Positions 1 to 6,920 of a stretch of 12,801 nt of DNA are shown piece after piece. The DNA is from an uncultured Selenomonadales bacterium (GTDB taxonomy: Bacteria; Bacillota; Negativicutes; Selenomonadales; Selenomonadaceae), in NCBI GenBank assembly GCA_947165405.1, contig CAMVAG010000040.1, forward strand, positions 1 to 12,801, read 5' to 3'. How positions within the stretch are numbered: position 1 is the stretch's first letter; every line of letters begins with the position of its first letter. A program made the translations under genes and the position numbers. The notes under the pieces were generated by a model, which was not told the DNA's origin, ran no database searches, and worked only from the letters and a program-made list of their open reading frames with translations.

Positions 1-1
1 T

Positions 2-88
2 TTTGGCATGAAATTTTTTTGCAAGGTCGCGGGCGCAGTTGCAGGATTTATTTTTTTTGCCTATAATCGCTTCATACAAAAAGTTTGA
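2..88 (+). CDS. Possible 3' end of an upstream gene (partial)
   Basis: An open frame runs from the left edge to a TGA at 86-88. It ends in a hydrophobic stretch (KVAGAVAGFIFFAY) followed by NRFIQKV. The stop lies 13 bases before the ATG of the ABC ATPase and overlaps that gene's ribosome binding site, a spacing typical of operons. It may be the C-terminus of the gene preceding the transporter, which in MacAB systems is often a membrane-fusion protein, but the few residues visible do not identify a family. An ATG at 8 could also make it a 26-residue ORF. Coding status is uncertain. Confidence 0.3.
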   Translation, partial: FGMKFFCKVAGAVAGFIFFAYNRFIQKV

Positions 89-101
89 GAGGAAAATTTT
101 T

Positions 102-812
102 ATGGCAAACGTCGTGACGATTTCGGGCGTGAAAAAACTTTACAAAATGGGCTCGGAGACGGTCGCCGCACTAAACGGCGTGGACTTGCTGATTGACGAG
201 GGCGAATTCGTCGCGCTGATGGGTCCTTCGGGCAGTGGCAAGTCGACGCTCATGAATATTCTCGGCTGCCTCGACCGCCCGACCGTCGGCTCCTATAAAC
301 TTTTGGGGCAGGAAGTCAGCGGCCTTTCCGACGACGACCTCGCACGAATCAGAAATAAAACAATCGGCTTCGTCTTTCAAAATTTTAATCTCTTGCCGAA
401 GTTGACGAGCTTGGAAAACGTTGCGCTCCCTGCAGTCTACGCGGGCTTGAGTTCGAAGGAAAGACTTTCGTTGGCAATGGACGCGCTGAAAAAAGTTTCG
501 CTCGAAGACCGCGCACAACATTTGCCCGGCGAACTTTCCGGCGGTCAACGGCAACGTGTGGCAATCGCACGCGCAATCGCAATGAAACCGGCAATCCTCA
601 TGGCGGACGAACCGACAGGCAACCTCGACACGAAATCGACGGGCGAAATTATGGAAATCTTTCGCGACCTGCACAAGACCGGCTCGACGATAATCCTCGT
701 CACTCACGAACCCGACATCGCGCAAGCCGCTGACCGTCAAATCCTCGTCAAGGACGGGCAAATCACAATGGACATTTCCAAAGGCTCAAGCGAAGTTATC
801 GATATTGTTTAA
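102..812 (+). CDS. MacB/LolD-type ABC transporter ATP-binding protein
   Basis: This is a 236-residue cytoplasmic ATPase of the MacB/LolD/FtsE type, which powers a mechanotransmission-type exporter or lipoprotein/peptide extruder with an FtsX-like permease. Visible motifs are Walker A GPSGSGKST (residues 41-49), Q-loop Q93, signature LSGGQ (145-149), Walker B ILMADEP (about 165-171) and the switch histidine H202. Length is normal for a stand-alone MacB-type ATPase. I chose the ATG at 102 because GAGAGGA lies just upstream and the protein then begins like the family; an in-frame TTG at 39 adds 21 non-family residues. The likely partner permease is encoded at 1965-3182, but a glycosyltransferase gene lies between them. 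The substrate cannot be told from sequence. Confidence 0.92.
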   Translation: MANVVTISGVKKLYKMGSETVAALNGVDLLIDEGEFVALMGPSGSGKSTLMNILGCLDRPTVGSYKLLGQEVSGLSDDDLARIRNKTIGFVFQNFNLLPKLTSLENVALPAVYAGLSSKERLSLAMDALKKVSLEDRAQHLPGELSGGQRQRVAIARAIAMKPAILMADEPTGNLDTKSTGEIMEIFRDLHKTGSTIILVTHEPDIAQAADRQILVKDGQITMDISKGSSEVIDIV

Positions 813-826
813 GGAGGAATTTTTCT

Positions 827-1897
827 ATGAATAACAACGACAAGGCAGTAAGTACGGGGGGGGGGTTACCGAAAATTTCTATTCTTATCCCCACATACAA
901 TCGCAAGCACTACATTGCGGACGCCGTCAACAGCGTGCTCAATCAGACGTTTCAAGATTTTGAAATTGTCATTCGCGACGACGGCTCGACCGACGGCACC
1001 CTTGATTTTCTCAAAGAAAAATATCCTGCAGAAATTTCTTCGGGCAAAATAAGGCTCAAAAGCAATGCAAAAAATATTGGCGAATTTCCTACCGTCACAA
1101 AATTATTTCTGGATTCGTTAGGAAAATATATGGCGGTTTTGCACAGCGACGATATGTATTTGCCGCACGCCCTCCAATATTTTTGGGATACCGCCGAAAC
1201 TTACAACGCCGATATAGTTCACACTATAAAATTTTTAAAGTCTCCTCCCGGCGGCGTCATTAAAAAGGGCACGACCTTGCAAATTATGTCCGCTGAACCA
1301 AAACCTGTCGACAAAATAACACTTATGCCCGACGATCAGGTTTCACGATTCGAGGAATGGGTATATTCCACAGGGGCTTTCGGAGATCGTCCATACACAC
1401 TTTACAGACGAGAATTCGTTTTAGAGCACAGAGTTTTAATAGACACTGCCGGCTACTGTTTGTGGTGGCTCTTGTTGGCTAAAGTCTACGTCAAAACGCC
1501 TGTTACTTACTACATTTACCGAAATTCACCGGATTCGCTGAGCAACAACAATTCAAATTCAAAAACGGCACTTTATTCCATTAAAGGTCTTGAACGATTT
1601 TTAAACGGTTTGTTTGGCATAGGCGAATGTTTTGACATGTATGCCGCCGATTTTGAGATATTCAGAGAACATCCGGAATTCGGCGACTTTGTTAAAGCAA
1701 AAATGTTTAATATGATGACCAACGAGTGGATTAGAACACGGAACTTTTATCGTAACGGCACCATTCCTCTCGAAGTGCGTCAAGTAGTTGAGAAAGTCTT
1801 TAAAAAACATTTGGGAGAGAACGCTTCCTATCCGATTTTCCTTTTCCATCTTGCAAATCTTACGCCGTATGTTCACGGCATAGAGAGATTTTTTTAA
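827..1897 (+). CDS. Family 2 glycosyltransferase with poly-G tract near its start
   Basis: This 356-residue protein has a GT-A fold typical of family 2 glycosyltransferases, which transfer a sugar from a nucleotide-sugar to a glycan or lipid acceptor in the cytoplasm. The N-terminal domain shows ISILIPTYNR (17-26), the nucleotide-binding RDDGSTDGT (50-58) and the metal-binding HSDD (106-109). The C-terminal part, with an LWWLL stretch near 212-216, is not recognised further. The ATG at 827 follows AAGGAGGA, which overlaps the stop of the ATPase gene. Codons 10-13 (ACG GGG GGG GGG) contain ten consecutive G, and the next methionine is residue 102, so slippage would abolish the enzyme. The gene looks more AT-rich than the genes around it and separates an ATPase from its permease, which suggests later insertion. 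The acceptor is unknown. Confidence 0.9.
   Translation: MNNNDKAVSTGGGLPKISILIPTYNRKHYIADAVNSVLNQTFQDFEIVIRDDGSTDGTLDFLKEKYPAEISSGKIRLKSNAKNIGEFPTVTKLFLDSLGKYMAVLHSDDMYLPHALQYFWDTAETYNADIVHTIKFLKSPPGGVIKKGTTLQIMSAEPKPVDKITLMPDDQVSRFEEWVYSTGAFGDRPYTLYRREFVLEHRVLIDTAGYCLWWLLLAKVYVKTPVTYYIYRNSPDSLSNNNSNSKTALYSIKGLERFLNGLFGIGECFDMYAADFEIFREHPEFGDFVKAKMFNMMTNEWIRTRNFYRNGTIPLEVRQVVEKVFKKHLGENASYPIFLFHLANLTPYVHGIERFF
856..865 (+). repeat. Homopolymeric G10 tract in the glycosyltransferase coding region
   Basis: Ten consecutive G start with the third base of codon 10 and fill codons 11-13. With ten G the frame is open through all 356 residues. With eleven G the frame reaches TGA at 961-963, and with nine G it reaches TAA at 1050-1052 (positions as in this sequence). 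Tracts of this length are known to mutate by slipped-strand mispairing and to switch surface-glycan genes on and off in several bacteria. No other G or C run of similar length was noticed in the window. Assembly error in the run length is possible. Confidence 0.85.
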
Positions 1898-1964
1898 TCC
1901 GCCGCCGAATCGGTAATTACATATTGCTTGGCGAGGCGGCTTGAAAAATTTTTTGGTGATTCAA

Positions 1965-3182
1965 ATGCTTTTTACCGAACTTTTAAAAATGGCGTGGCTT
2001 AGTCTGGGCGCGAACAAATTACGAACCTTTTTGACGATGCTGGGCGTGATAATCGGCGTGACAAGCGTTATCGCTCTGGTTAGCGTCGGCATGGGCGTCA
2101 AAAAAAATATCCTCGATAACATTTCGAGGCTCGGTTCAAATATGTTAATCGTCATGCCCGGCAGTGCCAATCGCGGCGGAATGCGTGGCGCGGCAGGCTC
2201 CGTGATAACTTTGACTTACGACGACGCCGAAGCCATTAAAAACAAAATTAAAAATGTCGAATACGTTTCGCCGACCGTGCAGGGCAGTTATCAAGTCGTT
2301 TACGGTCACGAAAATTGGAACACGACAGTCACGGGCGTTATCCCCGAATACGTCGCGATTCAGTCTTTGGAAATTAAGAGCGGGCTTTTTTTCAGCGAAC
2401 ACGATGTTGATGTTCGCAATCGCGTCGCGGTTATCGGCTCGACCGTCGCGGCGAATCTTTTTGAGAGCGTCAATCCCGTCGGCAAAAAAATTCGTATCGG
2501 CAACGCGCCTTATACGATTATCGGCGTGCTTGAAAGCAAAGGACAATCCAGCGGCGGGCAAGACCAAGACGACGTTGTTTTGATTCCCTTGACGACCGCG
2601 CAAGAAAGATTAATCGGCGTGACTTACGTCCGCTCTATCAACGTTCAAGTTTCAGACGCCGACAAAATGGACGAAGTTCAAAGCAACATTGAAAAACTTT
2701 TGCGACAGCGTCACAGAATCAGAGAGGGCGCGGAAGACGATTTCAACGTTCGCAACTTGACAAGCTTAATGGAAATGATGAATTCCTCAACGACAATGAT
2801 AACTCTTTTGCTCGGCGCGATTGCCGGCATTTCGCTGATTGTCGGCGGCGTCGGCATTATGAACATAACACTTGCAAGCGTCACCGAACGCACGCGGGAA
2901 ATCGGAATCCGCAAAGCTATCGGCGCGACGTATTCAAATATCATGCTCCAATTTTTAATCGAGTCGACGATGATCAGCGTTATCGGCGGGATTATCGGAA
3001 TTCTTATCGGCGTGGTTGCCGCGCAGTTGATTTCAAAATTCGGCGGCTTCACGACGGTTATCAGCAGCTTGAGCATTGCCGCAAGTTTCGGCTTTGCTTT
3101 GTTCGTCGGAATATTTTTCGGGATGTTGCCTGCGCGCAAGGCCGCCCGCCTCGACCCGATAGAGGCTCTGCGCTACGAATAA
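1965..3182 (+). CDS. MacB/FtsX-family ABC transporter permease
   Basis: This 405-residue inner-membrane permease has the MacB layout: one N-terminal membrane segment (about 20-45, after SLGANKLRTFLTMLG), a large extracytoplasmic core domain (about 50-265), then three membrane segments in an FtsX domain ending PARKAARLDPIEALRYE, the usual family C-terminus. It should dimerise and work with the ATPase at 102-812 to drive export or extrusion through the periplasm. The ATG at 1965 is preceded by GGTGAT; an in-frame TTG at 1941 would add 8 residues and lacks a good ribosome binding site. The gene is 67 bases past the glycosyltransferase stop and ends 3 bases before a convergent gene. Unlike full-length MacB, the ATPase is a separate chain, as in many Firmicutes and LolCDE-like systems. 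Confidence 0.9.
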   Translation: MLFTELLKMAWLSLGANKLRTFLTMLGVIIGVTSVIALVSVGMGVKKNILDNISRLGSNMLIVMPGSANRGGMRGAAGSVITLTYDDAEAIKNKIKNVEYVSPTVQGSYQVVYGHENWNTTVTGVIPEYVAIQSLEIKSGLFFSEHDVDVRNRVAVIGSTVAANLFESVNPVGKKIRIGNAPYTIIGVLESKGQSSGGQDQDDVVLIPLTTAQERLIGVTYVRSINVQVSDADKMDEVQSNIEKLLRQRHRIREGAEDDFNVRNLTSLMEMMNSSTTMITLLLGAIAGISLIVGGVGIMNITLASVTERTREIGIRKAIGATYSNIMLQFLIESTMISVIGGIIGILIGVVAAQLISKFGGFTTVISSLSIAASFGFALFVGIFFGMLPARKAARLDPIEALRYE

Positions 3183-3185
3183 ATT

Positions 3186-3608
3186 TTATTGCGTCGGCAA
3201 CTCCATAAAATAAATTTTCTTTCTGTCGTCTGCGTCGAGGACATAACCATAGGCGCGGCGATAAATTTTTTTTGTCAAGAAAGGACTTTCGGTCGAGGCA
3301 TAACTCATCAGATAAACTCCGTCATAACCTTTTTTCTTTATGTAAATTTTCCCGTCGGCTTGCTTAACGTCAATTTTTATTTTTATCGTTGTCTCATTAA
3401 ATTTAATTTCTTTTGCAGATTTAAAAGTGCCTGTCTCCACAACCTCGACAATGCCGCTTTCCGCCGCGCTTTGAAGCATTTGCTCCATTTCAAAATTCAA
3501 AACTTCGCGGGCGTGATTCGCCTCCGCCTCTTGAATTCCTTTGACAACCAACGCGAGGATTAATATCAAACACAAGCCGAAAATCGTCGCGAATCCTTTT
3601 TGTTTCAT
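3186..3608 (-). CDS. Minor pseudopilin, PilX/GspK-like
   Basis: This small 140-residue protein starts MKQKGFATIFG, followed by a hydrophobic helix (about 7-25). That resembles a class III (prepilin peptidase) signal cut after G5. Position +5 is F rather than the usual Glu, as in GspK-type pilins, which lack Glu5. The stretch after the helix, with QSAAESGIVEV, resembles PilX-type minor pilins. It is the last of four such genes. The ATG at 3608 has GAGG five bases upstream; a longer frame would overlap the preceding gene. It begins 7 bases after the stop of the J-like gene. It is likely part of the minor-pilin complex that starts a type IV pilus or type II-like pseudopilus in the inner membrane. 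Family assignment rests on position and N-terminus, since the C-terminal part is not recognisable. Confidence 0.7.
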   Translation of the reverse strand: MKQKGFATIFGLCLILILALVVKGIQEAEANHAREVLNFEMEQMLQSAAESGIVEVVETGTFKSAKEIKFNETTIKIKIDVKQADGKIYIKKKGYDGVYLMSYASTESPFLTKKIYRRAYGYVLDADDRKKIYFMELPTQ

Positions 3609-3615
3609 AGTCGCC

Positions 3616-4182
3616 TCAATAAACATAAAAACTTTCGCAGCCCGGCATGTAGACCGCCGTGCTCATTTTTATTTTGTGACCCGTAACCTCGCTTTGCATT
3701 TCAAGCGTCACATGCAAAACTTTATCGTCAAACTTTTTGAATTCAAATTGAGTGACACGCGTCTGCCCGAAATAATTGTCGCCCGTTATCGGATTGCCGA
3801 GATATTCCTCAATCCTCTTGTAATTTATTTTCGAGCCTTCCTTGCCGAGACCGCCGGCAAGAACATAAACGCGTTCCTCCGAACTTGACAAGATAACGCC
3901 GTCGATTGCGTTGCTCTCTTTAATCGTGCGGTAAGTGAAAGTCAACAAGGGTGCTCCGTTCACGGCTTCGAGACTTTTGGCGGCGCGGGCGTCGTAAACC
4001 AATCGCGACAAAACGTCGTGAACTTCCTCTTCCAAAACGTAATCGGCAAGTTGAATTTTTCCCAAGTAAAAAATTTTCATGCCGACCGTCGCCAAACCCC
4101 AGCCCAATAAAATTAAAAGCGGCAAGGCTATCGCGAACTCTGCGAACACGAAACCGCCGCCGGAAAATTTTTTATTCAACAA
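3616..4182 (-). CDS. Minor pseudopilin, PilW/GspJ-like (TTG start)
   Basis: This 188-residue prepilin-like protein reads LNKKFSGGG then FVFAEFAIALPLL: a basic leader, cleavage after G10, Glu at +5 of the mature form, and a hydrophobic helix (to about residue 33). Glu5 is the hallmark used for pilin assembly. The start is a TTG at 4182, nine bases after AAGGA, and it overlaps the stop of the preceding gene by 11 bases. The longer open frame upstream runs antiparallel to nothing useful and duplicates the I-like gene in another frame, so I rejected it. Its place as third in an H-I-J-K series and its size fit PilW/GspJ. It likely takes part in the minor-pilin tip complex. Confidence 0.75.
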   Translation of the reverse strand: MLNKKFSGGGFVFAEFAIALPLLILLGWGLATVGMKIFYLGKIQLADYVLEEEVHDVLSRLVYDARAAKSLEAVNGAPLLTFTYRTIKESNAIDGVILSSSEERVYVLAGGLGKEGSKINYKRIEEYLGNPITGDNYFGQTRVTQFEFKKFDDKVLHVTLEMQSEVTGHKIKMSTAVYMPGCESFYVY

Positions 4183-4567
4183 CGCGAATCGTCCTTTCCA
4201 CTTCAACAAAATCTTTGCGCCCTTCGACAGTCCACTCGACTTTGACCGTGACGCGATGCAAATTGCCGCTTGGGTTATCGGTCGTCGAAACGGTGAACTC
4301 AATCTGATTGCCTTCGCTGAAATTTTCCGTCGTCAAGTCTTCGGAGTTTATCGGGCAATTCAAATCGAACACACCCGAAGCCGCCTTGCTCTCAATCAAC
4401 GCAAATTTTTCGTTCGCCAAATGAATCGCCGTCAATCGGATTGCGGCTTGAGGATTTTTTATTCGCGGTGCGGCGTTGAGCAAAATCATTGCGGCAAAGG
4501 AAGTTATCAGCGTCAAGATAATCACATTGAGCAACATGAAGCCGCGTTGATTTTTTAAGCTGTTCAT
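4172..4567 (-). CDS. Minor pseudopilin, PilV/GspI-like
   Basis: This 131-residue protein has the N-terminus MNSLKNQRG then FMLLNVIILTLITSF, a prepilin-like leader cut after G9, with Asn instead of Glu at mature position 5. The rest is a small soluble domain with a typical beta-rich C-terminus (VKVEWTVEGR). The ATG at 4567 overlaps the TGA of the H-like gene (ATGA), which implies translational coupling, and its own stop overlaps the next gene by 11 bases. GspI/PilV is usually the second of the minor pilins, which fits here. Without similarity searches the assignment relies on order and N-terminus. Confidence 0.75.
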   Translation of the reverse strand: MNSLKNQRGFMLLNVIILTLITSFAAMILLNAAPRIKNPQAAIRLTAIHLANEKFALIESKAASGVFDLNCPINSEDLTTENFSEGNQIEFTVSTTDNPSGNLHRVTVKVEWTVEGRKDFVEVERTIRVVE

Positions 4568-5049
4568 TCTTCAAGCCCGCCGCGAAATCTTCCGACACTG
4601 TCAAAGACGATAGAATTTTTTTTGCCGCGCCTCGAAATTAAATTCAAGCTGTCGCTTATCGCCTCATCTTTGTTATTTTTCGGCTTGCCCATGTCGTCGA
4701 ATTTAATTTGCCAAACGTCAGTGCCTTTTCTTTTGGCAGCAGTCACGCCATATGAAAAATAATGTTCGGAATAAATTTCGTACATGGCATTTTTTTCAAA
4801 GACGTAACGATCGGGATAAACGACCAGTTTAACCGATTCGTCATCGAAGGTCTTAAAATGGCTGTCTTGCATATAAGTCATTCTGTCGAAAGATTGCACA
4901 AACCTCAAATCGGTGTAAAGTTTTTTTGTCTCGTAGTCAAGCGCGGCTCTGTCAATCATGCGGACGGCGTTGGGAATGGCGGCGGACATGAGCACCGCGA
5001 TTATAAATATCACGCAGATAATTTCAAACGTCGCGAATCCTTTTTGCAT
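4564..5049 (-). CDS. Minor pseudopilin, FimT/GspH-like
   Basis: This 161-residue prepilin-like protein starts MQKG then FATFEIICVIFIIAVLMS, a short basic leader, cleavage after G4, Glu at mature +5 and a hydrophobic helix that would anchor the protein before assembly. The ATG at 5049 follows AAGGTGA, which overlaps the stop of ftsE, and the gap to ftsE is 10 bases. The longer frame (start at 5211) lies over the ftsE 3' end in another frame and was rejected. It is the first of the four minor pilins in the canonical H-I-J-K order. The major pilin, assembly ATPase, platform protein and prepilin peptidase are not in this window. Confidence 0.8.
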   Translation of the reverse strand: MQKGFATFEIICVIFIIAVLMSAAIPNAVRMIDRAALDYETKKLYTDLRFVQSFDRMTYMQDSHFKTFDDESVKLVVYPDRYVFEKNAMYEIYSEHYFSYGVTAAKRKGTDVWQIKFDDMGKPKNNKDEAISDSLNLISRRGKKNSIVFDSVGRFRGGLEE

Positions 5050-5059
5050 GACACTCACC

Positions 5060-5782
5060 TTAAAAAAATCTGTTGATAGGCGGAGGCTGTTGCGGTTGAT
5101 TTTCGGAGTAGACGCCGCGCGCCTCGTCACGAGTGATTTTGCCGCCCGCGATTGCGATAACGCGCCGCTGCATTTGGTCGACGATAGTTTTATCGTGCGT
5201 CGCCATGACAATCGTCGTGCCCGCCGCGTTGATTCGCTGAAAGATGTCCATTATGTCCCAACTTGTTTCCGGGTCAAGGTTGCCCGTCGGTTCATCGGCA
5301 ATGACAATGCGCGGGTCGTTGACAATCGCTCTGGCAATGGCAACGCGTTGTTGTTCGCCGCCGGAAAGTTGCGCCGGAAAACTTTTGAACTTATCGCGCA
5401 AGCCGACGATGTCAAGCACGGTGTTGACGGAGCGTTGCATGATTCGGCGGGGAGCCTCGATAACCTGCATTGCGAAGGCGACATTTTCATAAACGGTCTT
5501 GTCCTCAAGCAGACGATAATCTTGGAAGATGACGCCGAGATTTCGACGCAAGTAGGGAATTTCTTTCGGCTTAAGGTTAGTCACGTCCTTGCCGTTGACG
5601 ACGATACTGCCGCTCGTTGCAACTTCCTCGTGCATCAAAAGTTTCATGAGCGTCGACTTGCCGCTGCCCGAAGTGCCGACGATAAAAACAAATTCGCCGC
5701 GCTCAATGTCGAGGCTGACCTTGTCGAGCGCGAGGACATTGTTATCCTTATAAATTTTCGTCACGTCTTTTAAGTGAATCAT
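5060..5782 (-). CDS. ftsE: Cell division ATP-binding protein FtsE
   Basis: This 240-residue ABC ATPase matches FtsE closely, with Walker A GTSGSGKST (36-44), the FtsE-typical FQDYRLLEDKTVYENVAFA (86-104), signature LSGGEQ (139-144), Walker B IVIADEP (159-165) and H196. In other bacteria FtsE binds FtsX and couples ATP hydrolysis to activation of periplasmic peptidoglycan hydrolases during division. The ATG at 5782 follows AAGGAGG with good spacing. An unusual C-terminal tail, SENQPQQPPPINRFF, is rich in Pro and Gln. No ftsX follows: the next gene, 10 bases away, is a minor pilin. mnmA lies 44 bases upstream on the same strand, so co-transcription is likely. FtsX could be encoded elsewhere. 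Confidence 0.92.
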   Translation of the reverse strand: MIHLKDVTKIYKDNNVLALDKVSLDIERGEFVFIVGTSGSGKSTLMKLLMHEEVATSGSIVVNGKDVTNLKPKEIPYLRRNLGVIFQDYRLLEDKTVYENVAFAMQVIEAPRRIMQRSVNTVLDIVGLRDKFKSFPAQLSGGEQQRVAIARAIVNDPRIVIADEPTGNLDPETSWDIMDIFQRINAAGTTIVMATHDKTIVDQMQRRVIAIAGGKITRDEARGVYSENQPQQPPPINRFF

Positions 5783-5791
5783 TTTTCCTCC

Positions 5792-5833
5792 TTAGGAATC
5801 GGTTTCAAATTTCTAATTCCTAATTCCTAATTA
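5792..5833. repeat. Inverted repeat and CTAATTC tandem repeat between mnmA and ftsE
   Basis: TTAGGAAT (5792-5799) is the exact inverted complement of ATTCCTAA (5816-5823), with a 16-base loop. The same stretch holds a tandem repeat of CTAATTC starting at 5813 and 5820, with a third partial copy at 5827 that overlaps the mnmA stop. On the ftsE transcript the stem would end immediately next to the AAGGAGG ribosome binding site, so it might modulate ftsE translation. There is no U-tract, so it is not a normal terminator. It may also be a dispersed intergenic repeat. Confidence 0.5.
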
Positions 5834-6849
5834 ATAATCGCGCCGCCCAAAACTTCCTCGCCGTCGTAGAAGACAATCGATTGTCCCGGCGTTATTGCTC
5901 GTTGCGGTTCGTTGAAAGTCACGCGCAAAAAATTTTCCTCCTCTGCAACGGTGCACTCGGAAAATTTTGAGCCGTAACGAATCTTGGCTTGCAAAATTTT
6001 CGGAAGCGTCGGCTTGTAAATCCAATGTGCCTCGTGAGCCGTCAAAGTCTTTGAAAAAAGTTTTTCGCCCGCGTCGACGACGACTTTTTTATTTGCAACG
6101 TCGAGGCGCGTGACGTAGAGCGGTTGAGGCGCGGCGATACCCAAGCCCTTGCGCTGACCGATTGTGTAATTCGCAACGCCGTTGTGCTTGCCCAAAATTT
6201 TTCCGTCCGAAGAAATAATTTCGCCCGCCTGCAACGCTTGAGCTTCGGGCTCACGGTTCGCGATAAAATTTTTGTAATCGTCACCGGGCACGAAACAAAT
6301 TTCTTGGCTGTCGGGTTTTTTCGCGACGGGCAAATTTAATTTCTCTGCAAGGTTGCGCGTCTCAACTTTTGAAAATTCTCCGAGCGGCAAAATAATTTTC
6401 GCAAGCTTCTCCGCCGTCAAGTTGTAGAGGACATACGATTGGTCTTTCTTGAGGTCGAGGGCTTTCTTTAATTTGAATCGCCCGTCCTCGAAGATAATCC
6501 TCGCGTAATGACCCGTTGACAAAAAATCTGCACCGATATATTCCGCGAAGTCGAAGAGCTTACCGAATTTAATTTCGCGATTGCAACGGACGCAGGGGTT
6601 TGGCGTGCGCCCGCGCAGATATTCTTCGACGAAATAATTTTCAACCTTGTCACGAAAAATTTTTCTGAAGTCGGCAACGTGATGATTTATGCCCAAGTGT
6701 TCGCAAACTTTTTGAGCGTCGGAAAAATTTTTTTCGTCATCTAAAAGCATCGTCACGCCGACAACATCAAATCCTTTGTAAAGTAAAATTGCCGCAGTCA
6801 ACGAGCTGTCAACGCCTCCGCTCATGGCAACGGCAACTTTTTTTTTCAT
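5827..6849 (-). CDS. mnmA: tRNA-specific 2-thiouridylase MnmA
   Basis: This 340-residue cytoplasmic enzyme adds sulfur to the wobble uridine (s2U34) of tRNAs for Lys, Glu and Gln, using ATP activation and a persulfide relay. The PP-loop SGGVDSS is at 10-16. The two catalytic cysteines sit in NPCVRC (C86) and ICFVPG (C185). TGHYARI and the later NYTIGQRKGLGI are also family-typical. The length is normal for the family, slightly short. I chose the ATG at 6849: it gives the standard MKKKVAVAMSGGVDSS start, and a good promoter (TATAAT at 6875-6880) would place the transcript start inside the longer frame. It is likely the first gene of the operon with ftsE and the minor pilins. Confidence 0.95.
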   Translation of the reverse strand: MKKKVAVAMSGGVDSSLTAAILLYKGFDVVGVTMLLDDEKNFSDAQKVCEHLGINHHVADFRKIFRDKVENYFVEEYLRGRTPNPCVRCNREIKFGKLFDFAEYIGADFLSTGHYARIIFEDGRFKLKKALDLKKDQSYVLYNLTAEKLAKIILPLGEFSKVETRNLAEKLNLPVAKKPDSQEICFVPGDDYKNFIANREPEAQALQAGEIISSDGKILGKHNGVANYTIGQRKGLGIAAPQPLYVTRLDVANKKVVVDAGEKLFSKTLTAHEAHWIYKPTLPKILQAKIRYGSKFSECTVAEEENFLRVTFNEPQRAITPGQSIVFYDGEEVLGGAIIN

Positions 6850-6874
6850 GATACTGCCCCCAAATTTTTTCGCC

Positions 6875-6902
6875 ATTATAACATAAAAATTTCGTTTGAA
6901 AA
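6875..6902 (-). promoter_or_regulatory. Predicted sigma-70 promoter of mnmA
   Basis: On the minus strand TTTTCA (6902-6897) is followed after 16 bases by a perfect TATAAT (6880-6875). The predicted transcript start near 6868 is about 19 bases before the mnmA ATG. The -35 match is moderate (4 of 6). Confidence 0.6.
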
Positions 6903-6920
6903 TGATTTTGCCGTTTAAAA

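Noticed and set aside
171..761. 196-codon open frame on the minus strand inside the ABC ATPase gene
   Set aside because: It mirrors a gene with clear ABC motifs, lacks a ribosome binding site and has no recognisable domain.
3183..3300. AT-rich palindrome at the convergent junction as a two-way terminator
   Set aside because: The possible stem is short and purely A/T, with no GC hairpin.
4958..5773. 271-codon plus-strand frame opposite ftsE
   Set aside because: ftsE on the other strand has all the motifs and a strong ribosome binding site; the plus frame is a shadow.
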